The notes beneath the pieces are model-generated. The model ran no database searches. It was given only the letters and a program-made list of their open reading frames with translations, and was not told the DNA's origin. Shown here in pieces: positions 23,967 through 35,993 of a stretch of DNA of 64,000 nt; the first letter of the stretch is position 1, and each line of letters starts with the position of its first letter. Made by a program: the position numbers and the translations under genes. This DNA comes from Albugo candida (Eukaryota; Oomycota; Peronosporomycetes; Albuginales; Albuginaceae). The DNA is taken from the NCBI GenBank assembly GCA_905220665.1, contig CAJNAR010000158.1, positions 124,001-188,000 on the forward strand, read 5' to 3'.

Positions 23967-24697
23967 ATGGAATCGATTTTCGGTATCGTCGGCAAAGATT
24001 TCGTGCTCGTTGCAGCGGACGCTAAGGCTGCACGTTCCATCCTGGTGTACAAAGATGACGAAGATAAGATGATGCAATTAGATTCGCACAAGCTTCTTCT
24101 AGGTGCTGGACCACAGAGCGATCGCGTTGAATTTTCAGAGTACATACAAAAGAATCTCAAGCTTTACGAATTGCGCAATGGAGTACGCTTGGATGGCAGC
24201 GCGGCGGCTAATTACGTCCGTGGAGAGCTTGCGCGGTATCTACGTCAAGGACCTTACCAAGTCAACCTCTTAGTAGCTGCAGTGGATCAAGTTAGCGAAG
24301 CGGAAGCCCAATTGACTCCCGAAAAAATGGCAGGCACGCCGGTCCCCAGTCTTCATTGGATCGATTACCTCGGTTCAATGGTGAAAATGAATTATGGCGT
24401 CCACGGTTATGGTGCACACTTTTGTTTGTCTATTCTGGATAAAGAGTGGCAGGTAAAGCATCTAAAGAAGCCAGATTGCAACTTCTGACTGTCTTTCTTT
24501 GTAGCCGGAACTATCTCTGGAGGAAGCAAAGAGGATCCTTAAGCTGTGTCGTAATGAGCTCGATACGAGATTTTTGGTCCGAAGTGGAAAATGGATTTTC
24601 AAAGTACGACGCATTAGTCTTTTATTCGAAGCATGTAACCCATTTGCTATTCCGACAGGTTATCGACGGCAAAGGCATCCGAGAGATCGAAGCATGA
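23967..24697 (+). CDS. 20S proteasome subunit beta type 2 (PSMB2/Pre1)
   Basis: Three exons, 23967-24452, 24505-24603 and 24659-24697, give 207 residues (human PSMB2 201). It is one of the non-catalytic beta subunits of the proteasome core: it starts directly with MESIFGIVGKDFVLVAAD and lacks the propeptide and N-terminal Thr of active subunits. Typical blocks are DDEDKMMQLDSHKLL, GPQSDRVEFSEYIQKN, the YLGSMVKMNYGVHGYGA region, and the spliced C-terminus EEAKRILKLCRNELDTRFL, KWIFKVIDGKGI. The ATG at 23967 aligns with the family start; an upstream in-frame start near 23826 would add an unsupported extension. It follows SEC22 head to tail with 155 bases between. Confidence 0.95.
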
Positions 24698-24939
24698 ATC
24701 AGAAAGCCTCTTTTCTAAACATAAATACCATCAAACTTTGGCTGCGTAACGAGTTTGCAAACCTATTTTCATTTTGAGAGCCAGTAAACCAGCCGTTGTG
24801 ACACGGTCTATACCGGCGTGGGATCGAGCATAATCGCGGGATTTAAATAGGACCTTTTTTTTGCATGTAACAGCTCGAGAAACTCGCTTACCACAAATCC
24901 ATTCTTCAACTTTCTTTCAAAGCGTTGACCTGTTCCGAA

Positions 24940-26666
24940 ATGCTCAAATTTGTTTGTTGGAGCGTGTTGCTTGCTCTTCCCCTCACATCCTGCGAGATTG
25001 TAGAAAACCCAACTGTGCCTTCGACCTCTCCTGCCACATTGACTCGTGCGTCCTTGAATGACACGAGCAACGCGTCCACTTCCTCCGACGACGAATTTGT
25101 AACCACTAGCGGAGTCATTCTTGTTCGAGGAAATGGTTTGTACAATGGCGTTAGCGGAGAACGATTTTTTCTCAAAGGGGTACGCATTTGCGATGTGTAT
25201 TGCCAAAGCTTTGACTCACTTTTCTTGTTCTGCAGATGACATACGATTACGCAGTGAGCGATGAGTATTACACAAAGTATTCCAAAGAGGCCATCGCTTC
25301 CAACCTTAAAGACCTCGAATTCAACACGATGAGAATTTACAATGTGAATCCTGATTCATCATACAAACTGTTCATGGCTGATATGGCGAAACTCGGGTTG
25401 TATGTGATTGTTTCGGGGACACCAGACGAAAGCTCTTACTATGGAAAGTACCGCTACGCGACCATGTCGAAACGCTCTGGACCGACCGGAACAGTTGATT
25501 CAGACACGGGCAAGATCGATACCAAGCACACTTGCTACCCCACGTTACTCTTGGAGTATGGAAAGCGAATTTTGCAACAATTTGCCGCATATGACAATAC
25601 ACTCGCGTTTGTTGTTGCCAATGAGGTGATGCAAGGTGACTTGACGGCTGCATCTTGTGTGAAGCGGTACACTGCCGATCTGAAGAGTTGGATGCGTAAA
25701 AATGCAGAGAAGATGAGAATGATTCCACTTGCGTACGCGGCAGCAGATAGTTCATATGGAAGCGAAATACCGGACGCAGATGAATACCACACCGTGAAGA
25801 TTCAAGGTCTACTTTGTGGAGACCAGATGGAAAATGGAATGATGCAGCAGAGTATCGACATCTATCTGATCAACGAGTATAGATGGTGCCCAGGATCTAC
25901 CTTCTCCGATGCCTACGAGCGATTCTTCTTGATGGCCAAAGGCCTACCAATCGTCGTTGCATTTGGTGAATCCGGATGTAAAGTAAGCGCCAAAGCTCCT
26001 CGCAAATTCGACAATGTTCCATTCCTGTACAAGAAACCAGCTGATACCAAGGGTTTCTCGTCTATTTGGTCCGGAATCTTGGTGTATTCGTACGGCCAAG
26101 CAAAATTAGATGAGACATCTTTGTTTCCCTTGTTTGAAGGCGGGTCAATGGATCCACTTGGTGAACCCAGCAAGAAACCAACAGCAGATTATACCAATTT
26201 GGTGAAAGCATTTGCTCAATCTCCAATTAACAAGGAAGTCGCGGGCTGGAAATCTGATAAAAAATGTGAATGGGTCCCGAAGGATTTGTTCAAACCGGAT
26301 GCTTCTAACAAACGCGCCAGTGCGGATGGATGGATTTTGCCTTCTTGTGACAGCAAATCATTAAAAGTTGTGAACAGGGACACGTGGATCGCTGCATCCC
26401 GAGAAGGAGCTATTTGCAATGACCAGGGAACGCCTTGTGACGTTGTGCTCAAGAAAAAAGTAAGCGGTGCGTCACAAGTGGATTTGTGTGGTTCTGCCAT
26501 TTTGAAGTCCATCCCTGTGTCGTACGATAAAGGGACCAGCAACGCTAATCAAAATGAGGTTGATTCTGTCTCTCTGAGCGAAGAAAAGTCGGGTCAGTCT
26601 TCATCTGCTTGGAATGCATTGATTGCGGCAATCTGCTCCATGGTGATTTTCTCTGGCATTTTATAA
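24940..26666 (+). CDS. GH72 beta-1,3-glucanosyltransferase (Gas/Gel/Phr type), GPI-anchored
   Basis: Two exons, 24940-25179 and 25236-26666, give 556 residues. GH72 enzymes cut and rejoin beta-1,3-glucan chains in the cell wall. A signal peptide is present (MLKFVCWSVLLALPLTSC), then a Thr/Ser-rich linker and the catalytic domain beginning FFLKGMTYDYAVSDEYY. The two catalytic glutamates are in VVANEVMQGD (about residue 206, acid/base) and VAFGESGCK (about residue 322, nucleophile); oomycete members show similar small departures from the fungal GNEV and SEYGC. The C-terminus is a Ser-rich stretch followed by a hydrophobic end (SSAWNALIAAICSMVIF), a typical GPI-attachment signal. Nothing like the X8 module is evident, but several Cys lie near the C-terminus. 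PIG-H upstream in the window belongs to the pathway that would anchor it. Confidence 0.93.
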
Positions 26667-26970
26667 CCTCTAAACAGCAATGAAAATCCAAATTGAAATT
26701 TTTGCTGGCAAGTCATTGCACACATTGATATTCTGTATACTCATATAAGTAATACATTTTTCAAATTGAAGAAGGTGACGTCAAAGTTGCACTGTCTTCT
26801 ATTTCGAAACGGTATAGCTCCCCCATAGTGGCACACATTGAAAAAAGTCAACGTTCCGAACGGAAATTGTCCTGTCTCTATCTTTCCCACTCGCTGAAAT
26901 AATTAGTAACGTGAGCTCACTTTTCACACAGGGGCTGTAAATCCAATCACTGTTGACCATTCACTCCAAT
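26667..26970. other. intergenic between GH72 and ABCG genes
   Basis: 304 bases, AT-rich, with no open frame of note and no repeat or RNA gene seen. It would hold the GH72 3' UTR and the ABCG promoter. Confidence 0.6.
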
Positions 26971-29921
26971 ATGCCGAAATTCAGTGTCGGTGCATGCGTG
27001 CTCGTTATATGCATCCATCACTGTGTCACATTGGTCAAAACATCTTCGCAATGTGCATCCCCGTATGAAAATCTCGATCCGTCGACGGGCACTTGCCGCT
27101 GTCTTCCAGGATTCAGTGGTATGGGATGTCGAATGTGTGATTCGGACGATTCTTGTCGCCAAATAAGCGGAGATTCTGCTTCGAAATGCTCCAAAGGATT
27201 GAAGTACGAAAGTGTCGAAAGCCGAATGAAGACGTACCATTGTCAATTGCATCCGTCCATTGTTGTGACACAGGTCGATATGGCTTGTAATCGCACCGCA
27301 AGAACGTGTCAGTTCTATGCATTCGAACCGAATCGGACACAATTGGAGATGTACTATTTGTCGTGCAATCTCACCGATTGCAACTTCAAAACAGGGTCCA
27401 GCGATGGTGAATGCGGAGTCACACAGTGTAAGTGTGGTAAATCGTGCACGGCAATGACTCGTCAACTCATTTCGTCTATGATCAACGGGAAACCGGTCGG
27501 AATTGTTACCAGTGGATCCGATACGCTCACAGTCGACATTAAAGACTCGCCCATTCCATTACGTTCCACGTGCACAGCTTCAGCTTGTGAGAATACGTCC
27601 ACATCAGCTGCTGCTGGAAACCATCGAGGCATGAATGGCTGGCTGATTGCGATCATTGTCGTCTGTGTGATTCTGATGATTGGGCTTGTCTTATTCTTCG
27701 CTTATGTTCGCTGGAGAAAGACATATTTGGAGCAGCAAGAGCACGTGGAAGGTGCAAAGCTTTCCATGTTTGTTAGAGGAGATGCACATGTCTTTCAGTT
27801 CCGAAATATCGGCTGTCGAACTGTTGCGCCGAGTTTCTTGGGCAAGAAGTCGAACACTCCTGAGAAGATTATTTTGCACGGTATCTCTGGTCAGCTTCAA
27901 TGTGGCAAAGTCATGGGTCTGCTGGGTCCAAGTGGATCAGGTAAATCGAGTCTGCTGAATACGTTAGCAGGCGTCTCGAACGGCTCATGCGAGATCACGG
28001 GTGAGGTGCTCATTGATCAGCATAAAATCACCAAAAGTATGCGTAAAACATCCGCGTACGTCCACCAAGATGTCACGTTATTTTCGACTTTGACTGTCCG
28101 AGAATGCATCACGTATTCAGCCCAACTTCGTCTATCACCACGTGTTTCCGAGTCGAATAAAAAGGAGCTCATTGAGAGTATAATAAGCGAACTGAATCTC
28201 CACAAGGTCGCTGATTCTCGGATAGGATCATCAGACTCTAAACGAGGTATTTCTGGTGGAGAACAGCGTCGAGTTGGCATCGGAATGGAGCTTGTGACTT
28301 CGCCTCAGGTGCGTCGAGAAGACGCCCTAATGGAAAAATTGCTGATCATTCGTGTAGATGATATTTCTTGATGAGCCGACCTCGGGACTCGATAGTGCGT
28401 CCGCAAATAGCTTGGTCCAATTGATTCGAAGACTTGCTGACCACGGTCGTATTATCATCATGAGCATCCATCAGCCAAGTGTTGACTCCTTCCTTGCGTT
28501 GGATCGCGTCATGTTGCTGGCAGAAGGAAGATTATTGTATCAAGGAGCACCACTATGTGCCAAAGCCTACTTTGAAGCTCGAGGGTACGAATTCCCAGAG
28601 GTACGTGCGATCCATTTTTCTGCGTCATGTAATGGCTAACTATAATGCATCCGTAGAATGGAAGTATTGCCGAGTATCTGCTGAACATTGCGTCCAAGCC
28701 AGAAGGTCTGACGTATGACCCATCGACGGTCGAGATCGAGTCGGTTTCCACGACACTCAGCTCACGTTCCAATGAGTTCAAATCTTCAGAATTCGATAGA
28801 AAGCAATTCGACTCAATCGACCAAAGCCCGCTCGAAGAGGCTAGAGACACTGCCAAACACTGTGACGTCACGAATGGCTACAACCTGATTGTTACCACAA
28901 AGTGTGTGACCAAGAAAGATATTGACGCAGCATATTCGATGGAGCGGTCACGTTTGATGGAATTACGTGTCTTGTTCTGGCGCTCTGGTCTCAATTTGAT
29001 ACGTCATCGATCTCTGTTCCAACTTCACATGCTTTTGAGTGTGCTTTTGGGGCTTGTTGGAGGATTTATATTCAATCACGTAACCGATGATCTTGCGGGA
29101 TTTCAAAATCGAAGTGGTGCTTTCTACTTCATCCTTACGTTTTTCGGGTTTGCAAGCTTGAGCTCGATGGATATTTTTCTGGCGGAGCGTTCCATTTTCA
29201 TTCGAGAAACAGGTGGGCAATTCATCGCAAGATATTAGTGGTGCAACTTGTAATTGATATTTTCTGTAGGTGCGTTGTACTACACTCCATCCAGCTACTT
29301 TATTGCAAAGAGCGCTTTGGATTCCGTATTTCTTCGAATTCTTCCAGCAACAGCGTTTGGCTGGTACGTTCAACATATTTGATGGATAGAAAGTTTGTCT
29401 GATTATTGTTTTCCAGTATTTTCTATTGGATCATGGGACTCCAAGCCGAAAGCAGTCGCTTTTTATTGTTTCTTCTGACTGTGGTGCTATTCAATCTTTG
29501 CGCTGGATCCATCACGATCTTCGTGGGCACAGTGACACGCTCCGTTGGAGTCGCCAATTTGGTCTCGATTATAATTTTGTTGGTCATGCTCTTATTTGGT
29601 GGATTCCTTCTGAATAACGACACCATGCCGGGAGCAGTAGCTTGGTTGAAACACATCTCCGCATTCAATTACGGCTTTGAGACGCTCATGACGAACGAAC
29701 TGAGGGGTATCGTGCTGACTTTTAATGCTCCAGGCTATCCCTCCATCCCAATATATGGCGATGTATTCCTGAAGACAATGAAGCTCTACTACTCAAATCG
29801 ATACTACGACGTGCTGGCATTGGCAGTGCTAACATTTGCATTCCAAATTGGTGCGTATGCTTCGCTCTGTCACCAGGTCTCAGTAGAGCGAAAGCGAGGA
29901 ATCTTGAAGGGATACATTTGA
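26971..29921 (+). CDS. ABCG-family half-transporter with cysteine-rich N-terminal ectodomain
   Basis: Five exons, 26971-28308, 28358-28600, 28657-29212, 29270-29363, 29417-29921; 911 residues. The start ATG at 26971 opens a signal-like sequence, then a Cys-rich EGF-like region (GTCRCLPGFSGMGC) and a lumenal or extracellular domain, a first membrane span near residues 223-247, and the nucleotide-binding domain: Walker A GPSGSGKSS, signature ISGGEQRR, Walker B MIFLDEPTSGLDSA, H-loop SIHQPS. The C-terminal half has about six membrane helices and the ABCG-type NDTMPGAVAWLKHISAFNYGFE loop. This arrangement matches the plant ABCG24/ABCG28 type. Substrate is unknown; lipids or small hydrophobic molecules are usual for the family. 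Splicing into Walker B (28308/28358) is exact in frame. Confidence 0.94.
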
Positions 29922-30180
29922 CGATTGATAGCAAAAAGGCGATCAGATGCGATACATTTCGTAGTAATAGATAGACTGCAACGATGCAAAGTTGATGCGT
30001 TGCTTTTGTGTAGTTTCGGTGTTGCTTGACCACTAAATGTGAACGAATCCGTTGACGTGACACTTGAACGAAGAGACTATAACTCTGCGTCACCTGCTGT
30101 ATCTGTAATTTCCACATAGTACAATATCAGTTTTGCAAGACTCCCTAAGAAAAAGGACGCTAAAGCGCTCCGACTACGTA

Positions 30181-31423
30181 ATGAATCGTAACATCCGCTC
30201 CGAGACTGTAGAATTCATCGTCAGAGTGCGTATCTTGATCTCCCATATAAGTGAGTTGATACTGATATGTCCATACTTCTCATACAGGCTGCTGAAGACT
30301 TGGTCTTGGCGGGGAAGGAGAGAAATATCGTCCGGGTTCCAGCGAATAATTTGTATTCTTGTCTGATGCAAAAGACACAGAGGTTTTCATCACTATTTCG
30401 CCATTACAGCAAACATCATGGACTTCCTCGTGACTCACTGGAGTTCATGTTCACTGTTCGTTGACTCCACGCTGCATTGATAGCTTGAATGCTCTGACAT
30501 CCTTCTCCCTCGAAAAGGATCAACTGGATCCAGATGGTTCCCCCGAGTCGGTTTTCTTGCAAAAGGTGAGATTTGAATCCATTTTTTCGCAAGAATATCC
30601 ATATTGTGACGCTGACATCATCTGAACAGAACGATATCATCCTTGTTCGACATCGCGCTCCAACAAGTAGCATCGCCAGACCGCTGGTAAACGATGACGA
30701 ATATTTTTCCAGGATGAAAGAGCTCCTATCAAGTGGAGAAAACAGCGATGTTGTGATTGAGGCAGGACCGGAAAGAGCTTCATTCCCTGCACATCGATCA
30801 ATTCTCTCAGCGAGATGCGAATTCTTTCGTGCCATGTTGCGTCCAGGTGCGATGAAGGAAAGCACTGCAGGCGTTGTCCGAATCACAAACCACTCTGCAG
30901 AAATGGTATCAAAAATGCTCGAATTTATCTACACCAATCGCGTCTCCGATCTGCACAAACTGGGATACGAGGTGCGTGGTATCATTTCTGTATTTCTCAA
31001 TGTTGTACTCATCAAATGTTGTGGCATCAGCAACTGATTGAGCTTCTCACGCTCGCAGAACAATATCTTCTCGTCTCCTTACGCTGTGCATGTGAAGCCG
31101 CAGCCCAAGAGTTGCTGAATCTTGTAAATATCGGAAAGTTTTTGGTTGCAGCCGAAAATCACAACGCAAATTATTTGAAAGAGGCTTGCTTACAATTTTT
31201 CGTCGAATACCGCCACGAAATTCTTCAGGATGACGCATTCCGTGAAGAGGTTGAGAACTGTCCAACAATCGCATTTCAGCTCTTGAAGGTACTTGCACAG
31301 AACATGCCGCTGATGCAAGTGGCGCCAATTGCTGTGTGCAGCGCTATCAGTACTGAGAGCTCAAAACGACGAAGATTGTGCATGCCGTCCGATGAGGAAG
31401 AGATATCAAGAGATTGGACATAA
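30181..31423 (+). CDS. ubiquitin-like plus BTB/POZ domain protein
   Basis: Five exons, 30181-30225, 30288-30442, 30484-30565, 30630-30971, 31031-31423; 338 residues. The N-terminal 100 residues look like a SUMO/Rad60-type ubiquitin-like fold: a basic start, then RHYSKHHGLPRDSL and DGSPESVFLQKNDIILV, matching the helix and the 'dtPesl.l...D.I.V' end of such domains. A BTB/POZ domain follows (GENSDVVIEAG, FPAHRSILSARCEFFRAML, KMLEFIYTNRV) and then a BACK-like helical region (LLTLAEQYLLVSLRCACE). BTB proteins often serve as CUL3 substrate adaptors; that role is inferred here. The 41-base intron 30443-30483 is the only frame-keeping choice I found. The C-terminus has a short basic stretch (SSKRRRLC) that could be a nuclear signal. 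It converges with FIGNL1 with 118 bases between stops. Confidence 0.85.
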
Positions 31424-31541
31424 ACACCAGTCATTGGCACTGCAAGCCACGTATTTATTCGGTGCACGTGCAACAGGTATCGGGATCGTTATAAGCGAAC
31501 TGGACGCAAATGAGCCACTTTTGAATTAAGATTTTCTTTTG

Positions 31542-33818
31542 TCATCCTTCAAAGCCTTCGAATGGGAAACTCCCGAATTCGTCATTCCATTTCTTGTAAA
31601 ACTCCAAATCGGAAGTAGCTACACTAGATCGCACTCCACGCAGCGCTTCTTCAAAGTCTTGGAGATTAATCGGGCGGACATTACTTGCGTCGACCGTGCG
31701 AATGTCTGTACAGCTGCGAATTGGTCCCATAGAAGCTTCTGTGCATAGAGACCGAACATCTGCACCAGAGTAGCCTACCAGAAAGATGCTTACAGTTTTT
31801 GGCTCGCGTGAATTCGTTCTCTCACCTTTGGTTTTCTCAGCTAACGTCTTCTTGCTCTCGTCCGTCAGAGCGTGTTTGTTATCTTCGAGTAGACGATTGA
31901 TGATGTGCAGCCGAGCTTCTAGAGATGGAAGTGGGATGTATAAGCGTTTGACAAATCTCCTTCTTGCGGCATCGTCTAATTCCTGAGGTCGATTGGTAGC
32001 ACCTACGTATTCACATCGCGTTCAGTTACGAGCATACTATCTCAGCTGTTCCAGAGCAGACCTACGACAAGAATGGTGTCTTTGGAACGAGTCCCCGCTC
32101 CATCGAGCTGTACGAGAAACTCGGTTTTAATTCTCCGACTCGCTTCATTTTCATCCGTTCTAACGATAAGAATCTCAAAACTTGGATTTGTTGCTTTTCT
32201 GAGAGCCTACCGCCGCTGGGTAAGCAGGGAATCAATCTCATCGATGAAGATGACTGAGGGCTACGTAGAAAAAGAAGACTCAGCTCGATAAATCATCTTG
32301 CTTTCTTCAAACCTGTTTTACAGCGGCGACAGCAAAAAGAGTACGAACAAGCTTCTCTCCCTCCCCGGTCTATGATATTTCATCGCAAAAGATGAATGGC
32401 CATATTTTGAGATTTGCTGACTCCTGCGTACCCATTTGCTGGTCAGAGAGCTCGCAGAAATACTGAAAAATGTAGCATTCGATTGATTTGCCATTGCTTT
32501 CCCAATGAGTGTTTTACCAGTACCTGGTGGTCCAAATAAGAGCAATCCTGGTAGGACAAGCAGCAGAATAAGTTATATACTGATATTGGGCGAGTTTACT
32601 TCACCTTTTGGAAGTGAACGAAGTCCAGTGAATATATCCGGCCGAGCCATGGGCCAAATGACGAGCTCGTTGATACACTTTTTGGCAAAGCTGAGACCAG
32701 CTATATCATCAAAACTTATCCGCTCTCCACAATCGACAATTTCCAGCTCGATCTTCGCCACTAGTTCTGGATCGCAGCTTTTCAATCTTGGGTCGATATC
32801 TTCGTTTTGCATCACTTTCCGTACGCCACCATTGCTGTATTGAAATAGCAGCATTTTAGAATCAGAAATCTCACTGAGTTGCTCATTGAGCGCATGTATA
32901 CCCATTTTTCTCCTTCTTTTTTTCCACGGGTGATACAAATCGTTCACGAACTCTTGGTCTGTTCCCTTGTTGGATTTCATCCTGAGCGTCTTTGCCAAAC
33001 AGATTTTCATTGATTGGATGGTATGATGTACGTGTACGGCTAAAGCTTGGCGAGTTTCGTTTGCCCGTATCAGCTTCATCGATCTCTTTCTGTAAGCAAA
33101 CGTATGTACGACCGTCTCAATAAACTTGAGACACGATTATGAAGCATCTTTGCATACCTCTAGCTTCTCTCCTGCCGTTTGAAATGTTGTTTGATGTTGT
33201 GTTTTCGTGAACCTTTCTTTGTGTGATTCATTCATTTCTTTCCAAGATTCATTTTGTCCATTCCTTTTGAATAAATGGCTGATATTGGATGGTTTGCTTC
33301 TTCCTTCTTCCCCATCTTTTATACGTGGCTTTTTCACGAGCATTTTGCGCGTACTAGGCTTCTGTTTCGTGTGCTGCCAGAAAATTCATTCAATCCAAAT
33401 ACTACACGCTAAATGATCCCGCTTACTTCGAAGAAGGACGCAAATTCAAGCTTCAACGAGTGAGTATCTATCACTTTGGCGTGATGCCAATTATCGCGAC
33501 AAGCTTGCAGTAATTTTTGTCGCCTTTTAGACTGATACAATCTCCCACGTGTTTCTTTTTTTTTCACCAAGCAGATCTGCACTGTTTCAAGAGCGATCAG
33601 AAGCCTGCAAGTCCTTTGATTACAATAGTCATACACATTCGGCAGTTTTCCAAATGTTTTATCGCCTCTAAAGCCTCAATTTCATTCTCACAATCTTCAT
33701 TTGATGTGTATCCATCTATGAAACGAATCAAAATGTTCAAAATCGCTAAATTCACTGCATTGTCGTGACTGTGAGATCGTAAAAGCTGCATTATCTGCGT
33801 TGCAGTTGGCGTCATCAT
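31542..33818 (-). CDS. FIGNL1: FIGNL1, fidgetin-like AAA ATPase
   Basis: Eleven exons: 33818-33637, 33604-33427, 33373-33158, 33089-32902, 32834-32605, 32547-32432, 32369-32313, 32260-32211, 32159-32062, 32002-31826, 31774-31542; 574 residues (human 674). FIGNL1 is a meiotic-clade AAA ATPase that removes RAD51 from chromatin during recombination. The AAA part begins at [18 protein letters not shown] and [20 protein letters not shown], then Walker [31 protein letters not shown] (Thr where Val is usual), Walker [13 protein letters not shown], sensor [16 protein letters not shown] and the C-terminal [20 protein letters not shown] with the closing helix. The N-terminal 220 residues are poorly conserved. 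The first intron (33605-33636) would be only 32 bases; if it is not real, the protein would start in a later exon. Confidence 0.92.
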
Positions 33819-33883
33819 GCATAAAGTCAACCCCGCACAAGTAGTACGTAAACCGAACGTAATATTAAGTCCTCATTAAGTTC

Positions 33884-35516
33884 TTATGCATTGGAACGCA
33901 ACGAATAGCGCTTTGATACGATTTTCGATTTGTTCGTTGCGCTCACTGTCGTGACTTCGGGACTTGAATTTTTTTTGGCGGTCATCCTTTTCCGTCCACT
34001 CGTTTTCTTTGAAGTTCTGATTGTATCTTTCTTTGCTTCCTTCAGACTCTTTTTGGCATTACTTTGTTTTGCTTTTGTTTGCTTGACTGGTACTCTCTTT
34101 CCAGCAGCACGCTTGCGAGGAGGGGAGGATGCATCGGAAGTAGCTCGAGCAACCGATTTTATCATGACTGGGTCTCGATTTTTCGATGTATTCCATACAA
34201 TGGGATCACCTGGCTTGAATTCACCTGCCAGCTTGCGGAATGTCTTGCGGTAAGAATCATAATCGGGTTTATCCTCGAATGCACATGCTCGAGACTGTTG
34301 AAGAAGTCCTGTCCATTCTTCTGCAGAAGAGAATAAAGTTGAGAGGATATTTGCCGTATGCTATGATAACGTACGAGGAAGAGATTCGCATAATTTCTGT
34401 AAAGGGATGCTTCTTTTCATGCGTGCTCCTTCCTGGTCAGATGTAGCTTTTTGCCAAGGAAGATTGCCTCGCATCAGGTAGATAATAACGTAAAGCAACC
34501 CCTCAATGTCATCACGTCGGCTTGGGGCTATATTTGAGAGTGATTTTGTCAGAAATACGACCACGGTATCGCACATATTTTCACTAACTTGCTCCTTCAT
34601 GACAATTGAGACTCAAAAACGTCGGGGTTCCGACGATAGCACCAATCCTGTATTCCTTGTGCTTTCCTGCTGCCGTGACGTATCGGTCCGAAATACCAAA
34701 ATCAACACAATAAACCTAGGTAGACATCACCATTCAAATCCTCACACGAGGTTGCTAGAAGCATGCACATTACTCTGCTTTCATTGACCCGATTCAGCAT
34801 GAAATTTGCCGGTTTAACGTCAACAAACAAGATGTTTTTGGTATGTAGGTACTGCAAGACATCCAACTACATGGCACGAAAAGTAATGTGGCGTCATTAT
34901 GCTTTCATCTAAAGCCTCACAAGTTCATGAGCGATTCGCGCCGCCGTTGCATGCGAAATGGTGCCTTGATCGCTTAATGCGTCGTCTAATGTCCTACCCA
35001 GGCGTTCCATAACCAGAAAGCGATAACCCTGCGAATTGCTTGTTAGACACCTCTTCTAGTCTTCATATGCAGTTCAAACCTTGTCTTCGCCACAAGCTCT
35101 ATCCGGAAGCTTTGGAATCCCAGGATGATCGTTCAAATACGTTCGATAGAGCAGTTGCTCCGCGTACAAAGCATCAGCATTACGTTCTCGATCAGTCTTT
35201 TTTCGCTTCTTTCTCAATGAGATCGGTGGATCGACAGGTGATATTTTCATTACAAAATCGTAAGCGCTTTGCCCTTTTTCTCTCACTAATCACGTAGTAT
35301 TTACAGCTCACTCGTTTATTATCTTTCCATACCTTCATACACCTCACTACATGCTCCCGATCCAACCTTCTTCCCAAGTATCCAAGACTTGAGTTGAATG
35401 CCTTCGTGAAGTGAATGTTGCATCAGATCAACAAGTTTTCTATTGGATAAAAATAGGTCGTGTGATGTGACGTCTTTGAAGCAATTTGCATGCTTCAAGT
35501 CGCACACTCGCTGCAT
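33884..35516 (-). CDS. VRK/CK1-family protein kinase with lysine-rich C-terminal tail
   Basis: Seven exons: 35516-35333, 35285-35080, 35028-34921, 34866-34789, 34715-34589, 34527-34375, 34320-33884; 430 residues. Gly loop GKKVGSGACSEVYE, the ATP-anchoring Lys in YDFVMKIS, an alpha-C Glu in LYAEQLLY, the hinge region YRFLVMERLG, the catalytic loop ILFVDVKPANFML, the metal-binding motif as YCVDFGIS, and CK1/VRK-type PSRRDDIEGLLYVIIYLMRGNLPW. Order and spacing fit VRK better than CK1 proper. The HRD motif reads FVD, with Asp, Lys and Asn kept, so activity remains plausible. The last 90 residues are Lys/Ser/Thr-rich (KKTSGRKRMTAKK), which suggests chromatin or nuclear association, as known for VRK1. 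All six introns are 45-75 bases. Confidence 0.9.
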
Positions 35517-35993
35517 TTTGATCGCGCTTTTTGACAATATAGCGCCGTTTAGCCTAGGATAAGACTCAGAGCGTAATATAAGTATGAACTTTTATCAACT
35601 AGTACAAGTACTTCTTGTACTACGTGGAGGGCTACACTACCGAATGATCTGCGATAATGCTTTGACACTTGGGCGTGAGAGCAACTCTTTTATCTCCGTC
35701 GAAAGGCAGATCCTTTTCAGCGACACCATGATGAAGCTTATTTTAGTAGTTGCCAAATTCTATCGAGACTCGTTGACGTTGCATACATTATCAAGGCCAA
35801 GGGTCTGTCTCTACCATCCTCCATACGATAAGATCTCATGGACATTGCCCCCTTCCTGTATAAAGACATCATCTTGTAAGAATGGCGTTCTCTTGTCAAC
35901 CCGCATGTTTTCTGACTCGTTGATGGGCGACTATTAGCTCAAAGGACGCCATCCAATTTTCGAAATTCATTTTGTTGAATTGAAGACTATTTC
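35517..35993. other. divergent intergenic region, nothing coding recognised
   Basis: 477 bases between the kinase start (-) and the dynein light chain start (+). A plus-strand frame covers 35584-35937 but has no conserved feature and no plausible splice partner. It probably holds both promoters. Confidence 0.5.

Noticed and set aside
24808..25206. 132-codon minus-strand frame
   Set aside because: Antisense to the signal peptide and first exon of the GH72 enzyme.
30456..30483. 28-base intron in the ubiquitin-like/BTB gene
   Set aside because: Too short and breaks the frame; the 41-base choice 30443-30483 keeps frame and family pattern.
32313..32369. Degenerate AAA Walker region indicating a FIGNL1 pseudogene
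   Set aside because: The apparent stops vanish once short introns are removed; all eleven exons keep frame and the ATPase motifs are intact.
35584..35937. 117-codon plus-strand frame before the dynein light chain
   Set aside because: No conserved features, no splice link to the next gene; most likely intergenic.
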